64,000 nucleotides of DNA from Lactiplantibacillus modestisalitolerans (GCF_005405425.1 NZ_BJEA01000014.1:1-64000); one strand, 5' to 3'. Positions 37,785-46,852 are shown, numbered from the stretch's first letter. Numbers and translations are program-made. The notes: a model not told the origin generated them from the sequence alone.

Positions 37785-38321
37785 TTGGCAAAATTTGAAA
37801 CGGAACGCTTGGTATTGCGGCCCGTCAGTCCGGCCGACCACGACGCGTTACGCACGTTGGTCTTTGATCCACAGGTTGTGGCTTACTTACGTTACCGGTT
37901 ATTAAAGACGGAGGCCGATTTTGAGCAGGCGTTTACCGACCATTTTTTGGCGGATGCCACGACGGTCTTTGCGCTTGAAACGAAGGCTGACCACCAATTC
38001 GTTGGCTTTTACGAATTCCACGTTACGGAGACGACCGGCATTTTAACTTACGCACTGTTGCAGTCCGCGTGGGGGCACGGCTACGTTGCCGAGGCTGGTC
38101 GCGCCTTGATGGGGTACGCCTTCAATACGTTAGGCTTAACGCACTTGGAAGCCCACTACGCCCACTTGAACCCGAACTCGGGTCGGGTGATGGCTAAAAT
38201 GGGAATGCGCGAAGCTGGCGAGTTGCACACCAAAACGTTGGACAACGGCCAGGTCGTACACGTCATGAAGTACGTTTTGGATAAAGGGGACTGGAACCGC
38301 GCCCAGTCGCAATCCGCTTAG
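37785..38321 (+). CDS. GNAT-family N-acetyltransferase (RimJ/RimL-like)
   Basis: 178 residues. Transfers acetyl from acetyl-CoA to an amino group, in close relatives often the N-terminus of a ribosomal protein. The opening FETERLVLRPVSPADHDAL is the usual strand 1, LTYALLQSAWGHGYVAEAGRALMGYAF the acetyl-CoA loop (Q/R-x-x-G-x-G/A variant), and LEAHYAHLNPNSGRVMAKMGM the conserved SxRVxEKxGF-like end. Starts at TTG 37785: AAAGGGG is correctly placed and the only nearby ATG is out of frame. Substrate unknown. Confidence 0.9.
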   Translation: MAKFETERLVLRPVSPADHDALRTLVFDPQVVAYLRYRLLKTEADFEQAFTDHFLADATTVFALETKADHQFVGFYEFHVTETTGILTYALLQSAWGHGYVAEAGRALMGYAFNTLGLTHLEAHYAHLNPNSGRVMAKMGMREAGELHTKTLDNGQVVHVMKYVLDKGDWNRAQSQSA

Positions 38322-38372
38322 CCCGCGTTTGAAAACCAGTTTAAAATTTACAATTTGCTTAAACGGCAGTTT

Positions 38373-38419
38373 AACGCCGGTGACGGTCACTTACAGGGTG
38401 ATTCGTCGCCGGCGTTTTT
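38373..38419 (+). terminator. Terminator of the GNAT gene
   Basis: AACGCCGG (38373-38380) / CCGGCGTT (38409-38416) with TTTTT. Confidence 0.85.
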
Positions 38420-38514
38420 GGGCTCTTTTTCAGAAAAAACCTTGGCAGATCCCCGTGCTTTAGTGTACCGTAAGTAATGGACGAATTATCTTAGAATAAG
38501 CTGGGGGAATGATT

Positions 38515-40020
38515 GTGTCGAAGAAAGTCATCCTAATCGTGACGATTGCCTTACTATTATCAAACGCCATGAACGGATTAGATAGTACGATTATTAGCAC
38601 CGCCTTACCGGCCATTATCAGTGACTTGCACGGCTTACAACTGATGGGCTGGATCGTGGCCGTCTTCTTACTTGGGGGCGCGGTGACCACCCCGCTATGG
38701 AGTAAACTTGGCGAGCGGATTGGTAATAAGCGGGCTTACCAAATTTCAACCTTCATTTTTGTGATTGGGGCGCTCCTTGAAGGGTTAGCGCCCAGCATGG
38801 TCTTCCTAATTGCCGCGCGAACGGTGATGGGAATTGGGAGTGGTGGCATGACCGCCATTCCGTACATTATTTACGCCGAGATTTATCAGGACCCGGTCAA
38901 ACGGGGCAAGGTTTTCGGCTACGTGACGGCTAGTTTTAGTACTGCCGCCATTATCGGCCCGCTCGTCGGTGGTTTCATCGTCGATCACTTCGGTTGGCAC
39001 TGGGTGTTTTACATCAACGTCCCCATCGGATTAGCGTCGATCATTGTAATTCAGTGGCTCTACCGGGCGCCGAAAGTTAAGCCGACCGCTAGTCGCGTTG
39101 ACTATCTCGGCGCCATCTTGTTGAGTAGCGGCTTAGTCAGCTTGCTGGTCGGCATTGAAATGATTGGTCAACTTTCCGGGCTTGCGGTTGGCGCGATCTT
39201 TTTACTAGCCGTTGGGTTGTTAGCTGGTTTGGGGCTAGTCGAACGGCGCGCCGCCGACCCAATTATTCCGTTACGACTATTTAAAAACCGCTACCTACTG
39301 GCGGCCTTTGGCATGTTCTTTCTCATTTACGGCTTCTTTGTCGGTTTCAACGTCTACGTGCCAATGTGGGCGCAGGGCTTACTGGGCACGACCGCGGTCA
39401 TTGGGGGCGTCACCCAGATTCCCGGTTCGGTGACCAACTTTTTGGGCGCCCAGTGGAGCGGTAATTTAGAACGGCGCTGGTCCACGCGGGCGGTCGTGAT
39501 GATCGGCTTTGTTGGCATGCTGATTGCTGCGGGGCTACTCGTCGTTGCCGGTCCGCACACCAGCTACGGTGTCTTGCTGATTGCGAGTGCCTTTCAGGGG
39601 TGCGGAATCGGAATTTGCTTCACGGTCTTGCAAGTGAGTGTGCAGCAACAAGCCGACCGCCGCGACGTCCCAATCGCGACCTCGTTTAGCCTGTTGGTGC
39701 GGATGCTCGGGCAAACTTTCCTAGCTTCGGTTTACAGTATCGTCTTGAACCACGCGTTACTCACGGGGGTCCGGCACTCTGGGGGCCAAATCACCATGAA
39801 TATGCTGAACGAACTCAGTGACGCAACCAGTGCCAAACAGTTGCCAATCAAGTTGTTGCCGGCGATGCGAACGATTCTCCATGGTGGCTTGCACCAGATT
39901 GTGGCAGTGGCGTTCTTGCTATTATTGCTTGGCCTGGCAATTAACGTCTGGGGCTTCCGTGCGCCCCGGAAACGCACGCACCGAATACAGCGAGCCGGTT
40001 TGAAGCACGCCCATAATTAA
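38515..40020 (+). CDS. MFS drug-efflux transporter, DHA2 (EmrB/QacA) type
   Basis: 501 residues with about 14 helices. Proton antiporter exporting drugs or toxic cations. LDSTIISTALPAI is motif D1 (helix 1), LGERIGNKRAYQ motif A and GSGGMTAIPYII / GPLVGGFIVDHFGWHWVFYINVPIG motif C. GTG 38515 is preferred as start because GGGGG lies 7 nt before it; the ATG two codons earlier is too near that RBS. Transcribed alone, with no regulator beside it. Substrate cannot be inferred. Confidence 0.9.
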   Translation: MSKKVILIVTIALLLSNAMNGLDSTIISTALPAIISDLHGLQLMGWIVAVFLLGGAVTTPLWSKLGERIGNKRAYQISTFIFVIGALLEGLAPSMVFLIAARTVMGIGSGGMTAIPYIIYAEIYQDPVKRGKVFGYVTASFSTAAIIGPLVGGFIVDHFGWHWVFYINVPIGLASIIVIQWLYRAPKVKPTASRVDYLGAILLSSGLVSLLVGIEMIGQLSGLAVGAIFLLAVGLLAGLGLVERRAADPIIPLRLFKNRYLLAAFGMFFLIYGFFVGFNVYVPMWAQGLLGTTAVIGGVTQIPGSVTNFLGAQWSGNLERRWSTRAVVMIGFVGMLIAAGLLVVAGPHTSYGVLLIASAFQGCGIGICFTVLQVSVQQQADRRDVPIATSFSLLVRMLGQTFLASVYSIVLNHALLTGVRHSGGQITMNMLNELSDATSAKQLPIKLLPAMRTILHGGLHQIVAVAFLLLLLGLAINVWGFRAPRKRTHRIQRAGLKHAHN

Positions 40021-40101
40021 AGTAGCTTGAAAACATTTGTTCCCCTCTCGGAAATACGGTATGATAGGTAGGTAAGCTAAAGAGATGGGGAGAAATTGAA
40101 A

Positions 40102-41070
40102 ATGATGAAATGGATTCGACGCGTCGGGTTAACGTTGGGGATTACGGTGGGACTCGTGCTTGGCGGTTGCCAGGCAAGTGCCCCGAGTCGCGCAACGAGC
40201 AGTTCGCAGGCGACGAGCAGTCAAATGACCGACAGTCAAACGACGAGCAGTCAGGTAGCGACGGCCAGCGGGACGACTTTAACCGGCAACCACCAGCAAA
40301 CCTATCAGCAACTGGCCCAGCTGACTTACCAGTCGGGGCAACCGGCGGCCATTAAAGTGAATAGTGGTAAGAGTACCCTGGCAGCGAGTCAGTGGAAAAA
40401 TTCGAAAATTGATTACGGCCAGTTGGACCGTTTAAACCGAACGACGACTGATACGGCCTACCTAAGTCGGGCCAACCTTGGCAAGTCGGCGGGGCGTACG
40501 GCCCAGAACTGGCAACCGACCGGCTGGCACAACCAGCCCATTAAGGTTAACGGTAAGCGGGTCTACCCGCAAAATCGGGGTCACCTGATTGCCTATACAA
40601 TTTCATTCAACTTAACGAGTAGTGGTCAGTACCGGTCCGGGGAGGCTGGTAGCCTGGATAACCCGAAAAACTTGGCGACCCAGACGGCGTACTCCAACCA
40701 ACAGACGATGCAAATTTACGAAGAACAAGTTCGCAACGCCCTAGCCCAGGGGAAAAAGGTGATCTACCAAGTCACGACCGTCTTTCGTGGTAACGAATTG
40801 ATGCCCCGTGGTTACTGGTCACAAGCCGTTTCAACGGATGGGACCGTCAACTTTAACGTCTACATTTGGAACGTTGAACCGGGCGTGCAGTTTGATTACG
40901 CGACTGGCCGGGGACACGCTGACGCGCAGCTCCAAGTCGCCGGTGCCGACCGGGTGACGAGTAGTGCTAATACCAGTTCGAACCGGAATCAGCAGAACTC
41001 AACGACTAAGCAAGTTGAACGCGAACTTTATAAGTACGGGACTAAGTTGCTGAAAAAAGCGTTCGATTAA
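40102..41070 (+). CDS. DNA/RNA non-specific endonuclease lipoprotein
   Basis: 322 residues. A signal peptide ends in lipobox LGGC (Cys23), so the enzyme is anchored outside the membrane; a Ser/Thr/Gln linker follows. The nuclease domain is of the beta-beta-alpha-metal (NucA/EndA) type: NRGHLIAYTISFN (about 158-170; DRGH variant with the catalytic His) and NLATQTAYSNQQTMQIYEEQVR with metal-binding Asn. Relatives degrade extracellular DNA for nutrition or act in DNA uptake. ATG 40102 has GGGGAG 9 nt upstream; the open frame begins two codons earlier at a TTG. Monocistronic. Confidence 0.92.
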   Translation: MMKWIRRVGLTLGITVGLVLGGCQASAPSRATSSSQATSSQMTDSQTTSSQVATASGTTLTGNHQQTYQQLAQLTYQSGQPAAIKVNSGKSTLAASQWKNSKIDYGQLDRLNRTTTDTAYLSRANLGKSAGRTAQNWQPTGWHNQPIKVNGKRVYPQNRGHLIAYTISFNLTSSGQYRSGEAGSLDNPKNLATQTAYSNQQTMQIYEEQVRNALAQGKKVIYQVTTVFRGNELMPRGYWSQAVSTDGTVNFNVYIWNVEPGVQFDYATGRGHADAQLQVAGADRVTSSANTSSNRNQQNSTTKQVERELYKYGTKLLKKAFD

Positions 41071-41159
41071 GGCGCTTTCAGGACAGATGCTGAAAAATGT
41101 CGGATTCCGCGACAATGTTTAAAAAGCATCGCTCGCAAGGATTCAATTGGGGGTATACT

Positions 41160-41369
41160 AAGGCCATGAGCGTTACTTAACCGCTGTCGAAGAGGTTTCT
41201 CTCATGCAAATCGACAAGTAGCGTTTGCAATCGTGAATCATTGGGTTCCTTCCCAAGTGCCTGTGATTTTCCATATCACCAGACGGCTCCCATCCGTTTG
41301 GGTCGATCAATCGTTTGATTGCTGTTTAATTACCCTAAAGGAGGCTGTGGCATAAGTCACAGCCTTTTT
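41160..41369 (+). ncRNA. Candidate small RNA with a row of C-rich-loop hairpins
   Basis: The 600-bp gap after the nuclease gene has no ORF. It contains consecutive stems: CGTTACTT plus GTCGA / TCGAC plus AAGTAGCG (41171-41223); TTGGG/CCCAA with loop UUCCUU (41241-41256); GTGAT/ATCAC with loop UUUCCAU (41263-41279); ACGG/CCGT with loop CUCCCAU (41283-41297); ATCAA/TTGAT (41306-41319); then terminator AGGCTGTG/CACAGCCT plus TTTTT (41342-41369). TATACT at 41154-41159 could be the -10, but no good -35 is seen. The UCC-bearing loops are suited to pair with Shine-Dalgarno sequences. Class not recognised. Confidence 0.5.
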
Positions 41370-41515
41370 GGTGTCTCCTCATATTAATAGCTGAAACGTG
41401 CGCCAAAAGTCAGCTGGCTTCGCTTAACCCCGTAAGTCAAACAATCCAAGCCCAGAATTATTCGCCTTACGCCGTTAATGCTCACCAGCTAACCGACTTT
41501 TGGCACACTCTTTTT
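41342..41515 (+). repeat. Repeat family 3, longest copy
   Basis: Hairpin AGGCTGTG/CACAGCCT, then TATTAATAGCTGAAACGTGC, GCCAAAAGTCAGCTGG and, after a spacer of about 70 bp, the inverted CAGCTAACCGACTTTTGGCAC. The two AAAAGTC/GACTTTT arms form a long imperfect stem. Confidence 0.7.
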
Positions 41516-41628
41516 TTGACACCGCAAAAAAATTAAAATTTTGACGCGCCTTGGGGGGCCTGCGGTTACGAACCAACTTTTTCCCAAGGTGGCTTGTAAA
41601 CGATTTAAAAATGTTTTATGATAGATTC

Positions 41629-41644
41629 ATTCAAATATTAGAAT
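41629..41644. promoter_or_regulatory. Candidate ArsR-family operator 1
   Basis: ATTCAAATATTAGAAT, within TTCATTC / GAATGAA, upstream of the arsR-type gene. The near-identical ATTCGAATATAAGAAT lies at 42065. Confidence 0.55.
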
Positions 41645-41669
41645 GAAAGAATATAGGGAGGCCGTTAAC

Positions 41670-41999
41670 ATGGTTAGTAGTGAAGAAGCGCTTCAAGAAT
41701 TCCGCGAAACGATTCCGATTTTTGAAGTCTTAGCGGACGAGCGCCGGCAACAGATCATGATTGAGTTGACTAAGCATGCGCACGGTTTGACCGTCGGCGA
41801 GTTAACGAAATTAATGCGCATCTCGCAGCCAGCCGTATCCCACCAACTGAAAACGTTAAAGGATCACCACTTTGTTGCGGTTGATCGCCAAGGTACACGT
41901 AATTTTTACCACGTGACTTTCGACGAACCCCTGACTAAAGTTGAACATTTAATCCACACGTTGAAGGCGGACTTAGAACTAAAACCGTACTTACACTGA
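41670..41999 (+). CDS. ArsR-family winged-helix regulator
   Basis: 109 residues. ILFEVLADERRQQI-like entry helix, then LTVGELTKLMRISQPAVSHQLKTLKDHHFVAVDRQGTRNFYHV, a typical ArsR helix-turn-helix and wing. The usual metal-binding ELCVCDL is replaced by GLTVGELT, so it is probably not a metal sensor. ATG 41670 was selected because AGGGAGG is 8 nt upstream; a second in-frame ATG at 41643 has no RBS. The same 16-bp palindrome occurs before this gene and before the next (TetR) gene, consistent with autoregulation and control of the downstream cluster. Confidence 0.9.
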   Translation: MVSSEEALQEFRETIPIFEVLADERRQQIMIELTKHAHGLTVGELTKLMRISQPAVSHQLKTLKDHHFVAVDRQGTRNFYHVTFDEPLTKVEHLIHTLKADLELKPYLH

Positions 42000-42017
42000 G
42001 CACAATGCGCCACCAAA

Positions 42018-42045
42018 GACGCTGTCCGGGGAGGCAGCGCTTTTT
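42018..42045 (+). terminator. Terminator of the ArsR-family gene
   Basis: ACGCTG / CAGCGC stem followed by TTTTT. Confidence 0.7.
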
Positions 42046-42064
42046 ACGGGCGCTATATTCTTCC

Positions 42065-42080
42065 ATTCGAATATAAGAAT
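42065..42080. promoter_or_regulatory. Candidate ArsR-family operator 2
   Basis: ATTCGAATATAAGAAT, 14 of 16 bases identical to the site at 41629, 18 bp before the TetR-family start codon. Confidence 0.5.
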
Positions 42081-42098
42081 TAAAGTAAAGGGGTGATT

Positions 42099-42650
42099 AT
42101 GATTTCAATTCGTACGGCGTTAGATTTACAGCGGGCGATGTACCAGTTATTGGGACAACGGTCAATTTCTCAAATTACCGTTGAACAGATTTGTACCCGC
42201 GCGTTTATCCATCGCAGTAGCTTTTATCGCTACTACACTGACAAGTTTGATTTGTTAGGGCAAATGGTTATGCATGCGCTTGAAGAGTTATTGGCAGCGG
42301 AACGTACGGATGCGACCGGATCAGCAATTATCGCTCAGTTCATTGGGGCGCATACCCAGATTTTACGGCACCTGCTCGTGACGAATGCGGAGGGTGACAA
42401 TATTCGTTGCCAACAAGTCATCAACGATTGTTTTGTGACGTTGGCCCAAACGGAGTCAAGTGACCACGTTTTCGTGACGATTCGAGAGTCGCAACATCCA
42501 GATTTAACCGCCTACTTAGTCAGTGGTGCGGTGATGAGCATTGTCCAATGGCTGAACAATAGCGGTCGCGACGGTCAGTCTGCAAGTACCCAGGCGACCA
42601 TTCAAGCGACGCTAGCGACGATTTTCTCGCTAGAGCAGCATACGGTTTAA
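42099..42650 (+). CDS. TetR/AcrR-family transcriptional regulator
   Basis: 183 residues. Helix-turn-helix at about 8-50 (LQRAMYQLLGQRSISQITVEQICTRAFIHRSSFYRYYTDKFDLL) with the FYRYYxDKxDL signature. The rest is a helical ligand or dimer domain with no known name. ATG 42099 has AAGGGG 5 nt upstream. The next gene is a YhgE/Pip protein 34 bp further on; a TetR gene in front of yhgE is a common arrangement in lactic acid bacteria, so it should regulate that gene. Confidence 0.9.
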   Translation: MISIRTALDLQRAMYQLLGQRSISQITVEQICTRAFIHRSSFYRYYTDKFDLLGQMVMHALEELLAAERTDATGSAIIAQFIGAHTQILRHLLVTNAEGDNIRCQQVINDCFVTLAQTESSDHVFVTIRESQHPDLTAYLVSGAVMSIVQWLNNSGRDGQSASTQATIQATLATIFSLEQHTV

Positions 42651-42683
42651 TTTTTGGTGAAGGAAGGTTTCAGGGCAGTGAAA

Positions 42684-42893
42684 ATGATACGCGACGAATG
42701 GAAATCCATTCGTCATAGTAAAATTCTATGGATTTCAGTAGCTGTAATGGTACTGATCCCATTCTTATACAGCGTCTTCTTCTTGACGTCTGTTTGGGAC
42801 CCGTACGGGGATACGAAGAATTTGCCCGTCGCGGTAGTTAACAATGATAAGCCAGTTAACTATCAAGGCAAGCGGTTTGCCGTGGGCGAGTAG
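42684..42893 (+). pseudogene. YhgE/Pip family gene, 5' fragment before an in-frame amber codon
   Basis: 69 codons (MIRDEWKSIRHSKILWISV...) containing the first membrane helix (about 12-34) and the start of the YhgE extracellular domain (TKNLPVAVVNNDKPV). TAG at 42891-42893 interrupts the frame; translation continues in the same frame with ATG at 42894. A CAG to TAG change (Gln to stop) is the simplest explanation, since relatives continue through this point. The start is uncertain: ATG 42684 opens the conserved part, but GTG 42678 or the upstream TTG/GTG at 42654-42659 are possible. Confidence 0.75.
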
Positions 42894-45800
42894 ATGGTTA
42901 CGAACATTAAGAAAAATAAGCAGTTAGATTGGAACATTGTGTCTGAAAAGCAGGCCAAGCATGGCATGGATAATCGGAAATATTACATGGTCGTAACGAT
43001 TCCAAGTAATTTCTCCAAGCACGCCACGACGGTCACAAGTAAACATCCGCAAAAGATGAAATTACACTATTCGACCAATGCTTCCCTTAACTATATTGGT
43101 AAAGTAATTAGTGATACCGGTGCGACTGAATTGAACTCGCAGGTGCGTTCGCAGGTTACTAAGGCGTACGCGTTGGCGATGTTTAAGCAAGTTAAAACGG
43201 CGGGAGAAGGGTTCCAAAAAGCCGCGGATGGCGCAACCCAGTTGAAAAACGGGAGCGTGACGTTACAGAGCGGCTTAAAGACCTATACTACCGGCGTGCA
43301 CACTTTGAATAACGGGGTCATCGAGCTCAATACGAGTGTCGGCCCGTTAGCTTCAGGAGTCGCCCAATTAACTGACGGTTCCGGGCAAGTGACGGCCGGG
43401 TTAGGCCAATTAAATGGTAAAACTGGACAACTTGCTAGCGGTGTGAGTCAGTTACAAAATGGTTCCGGTCAGGTTACCACTGGCTTGAACACGTTGAACG
43501 GCCAAGTTCCGGTTTTAGCGAGTGCGGTTCAACAACTTTTTAACGGTTCTGGTCAAGTCACAAACGGATTAGTGACGTTGGACGGGCAGGTCCCAGTTTT
43601 GGTCAGCGCCGTTCAACAACTGTTCGGTGGATCGCAGCAAGTCACGGCCGGCTTACAAACGGTTCAACAACAAACGCCTACATTAGCAAGTGGCGTTAAC
43701 AAGCTCGCTAATGGGTCTAGTCAAGTAACGGCTGGGTTAGGCCAATTAAATGACCAAGTGCCAACGCTAACCAGCGCGGCTGGTAAATTGTTTGCTGGCT
43801 CAACCCAGTTAGTTGGTGGCATCGATACCTTAAATACTAAGGTGCAACCAATGATCACGAACATGCCGAGGTTGGCGAGTGGCGCAAAGCAGGTTTCCGA
43901 CGGCTTAGCTAGTTTTAAGCAGCAAACGGCAGCCTTGCCAACGCAGGCCGATCAGTTAGCAACTGGTTCTCAACAATTATCAACCGGGTTAGTGAAATAC
44001 ACTGGCGGCGTTTATCAGGTGGCTGATGGAATTAATCAGCTGAATGCGCGTACTCCGGCATTGACTGATGGTGTTAATAAATTATCAGAAGGTACGACGC
44101 AATTGAAAAAAGGCGTTAACGACTACACGGGCGGTGTTCAGCAAGTTAGTGAGCATACGAACGAGCTAAGCCAAGGCGCTAGTGCTTTGCAAAGTAAGAC
44201 CCAGTCGTTGCCAGCAAGCACTGAAAAGCTTGCACAGGGCTCAGCGGGGATTAACACGTCCGTTGGTCAATTGGCGGATGGTAGTCAGGAATTAACCGAC
44301 CAATTAGAAAAAATCTACCAAGCAAGTTCCAGCAACGAAACGAAGCAACAAGTTAAAGCCATTGAGACGAGCTTAACGACGTTGGCAACCGACATGGCGA
44401 CGATGGAGAAGCAGTTAAGTGCGAGTGCCCAGACTAGTGATAACGCGGATCAAATTAACGCGTTAGTTACGGACATTCAGAAGAATGCGGCCACTTTGAG
44501 TAGTAGTCAGGCTCAACCGGACGAAACGGCTTTACATCAACAAATTAATGCCAAAATCGATGGCTTAAAGACGTCACAAAACTTAACGGATGATCAAGTT
44601 AAGGCGCTTAAAGCAAGTTTAGATAGCGTTCAGGTGACGACAACGGCCGACGATAGTCGAACGCAGGCCACTGCGGCGTTAAAGGCCAACCTGTCGAAAC
44701 TTCAAACGCTTGCTAAAACGAATGCAAGTACTTCTAATGATATGACGACAACCTTGGCAAAAGATATTACCCAGTTAAAGACCACCACGAGCACCGTGTT
44801 ACAACAAGTTAACACGATGACGGCTGGCTTGAAGGATTTGGCGGCTGGTTCGCAGGAGCTAACCGACAACTTAACTGAATTGCAGGATGCGACGACTAAT
44901 TTGTCGGCTGGCTTAACCGGCTTGAATAAGCAGGTGCCAACGCTGGTTTCAGCCATTGATGGTTTATCGAGCGGCTCGACAGCGCTTAATACTGGCGTTC
45001 AAGACCTCAACGGGCGGTCAACGCAGCTTACTGCTGGTGTGGCTAGCTTAGATCAAGGCGTCAACGGAACTGAAGACGGCTTAAAAGCCAAAGTACCAGT
45101 ACTGACGGGGGTTATTAGCCAGTTAGCCGATGGAACGCAATCATTAGTTGGTCAGAACGCTGACAAGCTAACGAGTGGCGCGGATCAGTTACAAGCTGGT
45201 ACGGCAACCTTTAAGGGTAGCGTTCCGCAGCTGATTTCTGCGGTCGACCTCTTAGCGGCTGGTTCCCAACAAGTAACTAGCGGTGTGACCCAAGTAAACG
45301 CTGGCATGCCAGACTTACAACAAGGGATTACCGACTTGCATTCAGGCGCAGTTCAATTAAATGGTGGCTTGAAACAGGTTAATGATGGTGCCGGGAGCTT
45401 AGCAAGCGGTGTTAGTCAGTTACAAGCTGGTTCAACCCAAGTGACGGACGGTTTAACTACCTTGAACGTTAAGACTAAGCAACTTATTAGTGGGGTTGAC
45501 CAATTAGCCGACGGTTCAGGAAAAGTGACGAACGGTTTAGCGACCTTGAATGGTAAGACGGGTCAGCTTGCGACTGGCGTGACCCAATTACGAAATGGTT
45601 CTGGTCAAGTCACGAACGGGTTAGGCCAATTAAACGGTAAGACGGGCCAACTAGCTAGTGGCGTTTCCAGACTAGCCGATGGTTCCGGTCAAGTGACGGA
45701 CGGGTTAACGACCTTAAACGGCCAAGTTCCCGTATTAGTCAGTGGCGTGCAACAACTCTTTAGTGGTTCTAGTCAAGTCACGGATGGTTTGAACACCTTG

Positions 45801-46658
45801 AACGGCAAAGTGCCAACCTTAGTTTCTGGTGTCCAACAACTCGCCGAAGGGGCCGATCAACTCGACAACAACTCCGGCAAACTCTTAGACGGGACGAAGA
45901 AGATCAAGAACGGGAACAAGACCCTTTCGAAATCCCTTCAAAGTGGGGCGGATACCATTAAGGCCACACCACTCAAGTCGTCCAACGCCAAGATGTTTGC
46001 GACACCGTCTAAGTTGACGCACTCGAATTACAGTTACGTGCCAAATTACGGGCACGCGTTAGCACCGTACGTCCTTTCATTAGCGCTCTACGTTGGGGCG
46101 GTCGTCTTTAACTTCGCCTACCCAATTCGGCGGATTGCGGACGACGACGGGACTGCGACCCAGTGGTTCTGGAGTAAGGTTGCGGTTGGGGCGCCGGTCG
46201 CAATCGGGATGGCGATTATTGAATGTATCGCCTTACTGATTGTCGGCCTCGAACCAATCAACATGGCCGGTTACTTCTTGACCGCGATTATGATTGCGTT
46301 GGCCTCGATGTTCATCGTCATGTTCTTGTCGATGCTGATGGATAATCCGGGCCGGTTCCTCGCGATGGTGCTGTTGATGCTCCAACTTGGTGGTTCTGGT
46401 GGGACCTTCCCAATGGAAATTACCAACCACTTCTTCAACGTTATTCACCCGTACCTCCCATTGACTTACTCGATTCAAGCGTTCCGGCAATCCTTAACTG
46501 GTGGCTGGGGCGACGGAATCTTCTGGTCATCGATCGGAGTCTTAGGGCTCTTCATGATTCTTGGTCTCGGATTACTCTGGGGTTCCATGGTCTTCTTGAA
46601 GAAGAAAAATCTGCAACAACCTTCGGATGCTGAAATTCAAATGAAGGCAGGAAAATAA
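42894..46658 (+). CDS. YhgE/Pip family membrane protein, large 3' part (N-terminal helix lost)
   Basis: 1254 residues in frame with the fragment before it. YhgE/Pip proteins were named from phage-infection receptors and are also tied to type VII secretion and multidrug-export operons. About 950 residues are an extended series of degenerate repeats (LASGVSQLQNGSGQVTTGL-like), probably a long extracellular coiled coil; blocks at about 43370-43620 and 45380-45850 are nearly identical at DNA level. The C-terminus has five membrane helices (from about residue 1045). Much longer than usual relatives. Restart at the ATG directly after the TAG is possible, with GGGCGAG as weak RBS, but the product would lack the first helix. 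Confidence 0.85.
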   Translation: MVTNIKKNKQLDWNIVSEKQAKHGMDNRKYYMVVTIPSNFSKHATTVTSKHPQKMKLHYSTNASLNYIGKVISDTGATELNSQVRSQVTKAYALAMFKQVKTAGEGFQKAADGATQLKNGSVTLQSGLKTYTTGVHTLNNGVIELNTSVGPLASGVAQLTDGSGQVTAGLGQLNGKTGQLASGVSQLQNGSGQVTTGLNTLNGQVPVLASAVQQLFNGSGQVTNGLVTLDGQVPVLVSAVQQLFGGSQQVTAGLQTVQQQTPTLASGVNKLANGSSQVTAGLGQLNDQVPTLTSAAGKLFAGSTQLVGGIDTLNTKVQPMITNMPRLASGAKQVSDGLASFKQQTAALPTQADQLATGSQQLSTGLVKYTGGVYQVADGINQLNARTPALTDGVNKLSEGTTQLKKGVNDYTGGVQQVSEHTNELSQGASALQSKTQSLPASTEKLAQGSAGINTSVGQLADGSQELTDQLEKIYQASSSNETKQQVKAIETSLTTLATDMATMEKQLSASAQTSDNADQINALVTDIQKNAATLSSSQAQPDETALHQQINAKIDGLKTSQNLTDDQVKALKASLDSVQVTTTADDSRTQATAALKANLSKLQTLAKTNASTSNDMTTTLAKDITQLKTTTSTVLQQVNTMTAGLKDLAAGSQELTDNLTELQDATTNLSAGLTGLNKQVPTLVSAIDGLSSGSTALNTGVQDLNGRSTQLTAGVASLDQGVNGTEDGLKAKVPVLTGVISQLADGTQSLVGQNADKLTSGADQLQAGTATFKGSVPQLISAVDLLAAGSQQVTSGVTQVNAGMPDLQQGITDLHSGAVQLNGGLKQVNDGAGSLASGVSQLQAGSTQVTDGLTTLNVKTKQLISGVDQLADGSGKVTNGLATLNGKTGQLATGVTQLRNGSGQVTNGLGQLNGKTGQLASGVSRLADGSGQVTDGLTTLNGQVPVLVSGVQQLFSGSSQVTDGLNTLNGKVPTLVSGVQQLAEGADQLDNNSGKLLDGTKKIKNGNKTLSKSLQSGADTIKATPLKSSNAKMFATPSKLTHSNYSYVPNYGHALAPYVLSLALYVGAVVFNFAYPIRRIADDDGTATQWFWSKVAVGAPVAIGMAIIECIALLIVGLEPINMAGYFLTAIMIALASMFIVMFLSMLMDNPGRFLAMVLLMLQLGGSGGTFPMEITNHFFNVIHPYLPLTYSIQAFRQSLTGGWGDGIFWSSIGVLGLFMILGLGLLWGSMVFLKKKNLQQPSDAEIQMKAGK

Positions 46659-46689
46659 GCGTTAACCGCAACCTTTAATTAGGGCGGTT

Positions 46690-46741
46690 GACGGCGGCGG
46701 TTCCGGCGGTCACTTAGGTGGCTGACGGGGCCGCTTTTTGG
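46690..46741 (+). terminator. Probable terminator after the YhgE gene
   Basis: GC-rich imperfect stem ending in GGGGCCGC plus TTTTT; arms are less clear than at other sites. Confidence 0.5.
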
Positions 46742-46852
46742 TTGCGTTCAACCGCGAACAAAATTCACGAGTCGGTGCGAGGGTTGTGGTATGATATGAT
46801 GTTGTTTCAATTATAATTTAATTAATATTTAATAATTAAAGGGGGTTGCGTC

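Noticed and set aside
43370-45850. CRISPR-like periodic repeats
   Set aside because: Repeats are within one continuous coding frame and encode LxxG units; no constant repeat/unique spacer pattern.
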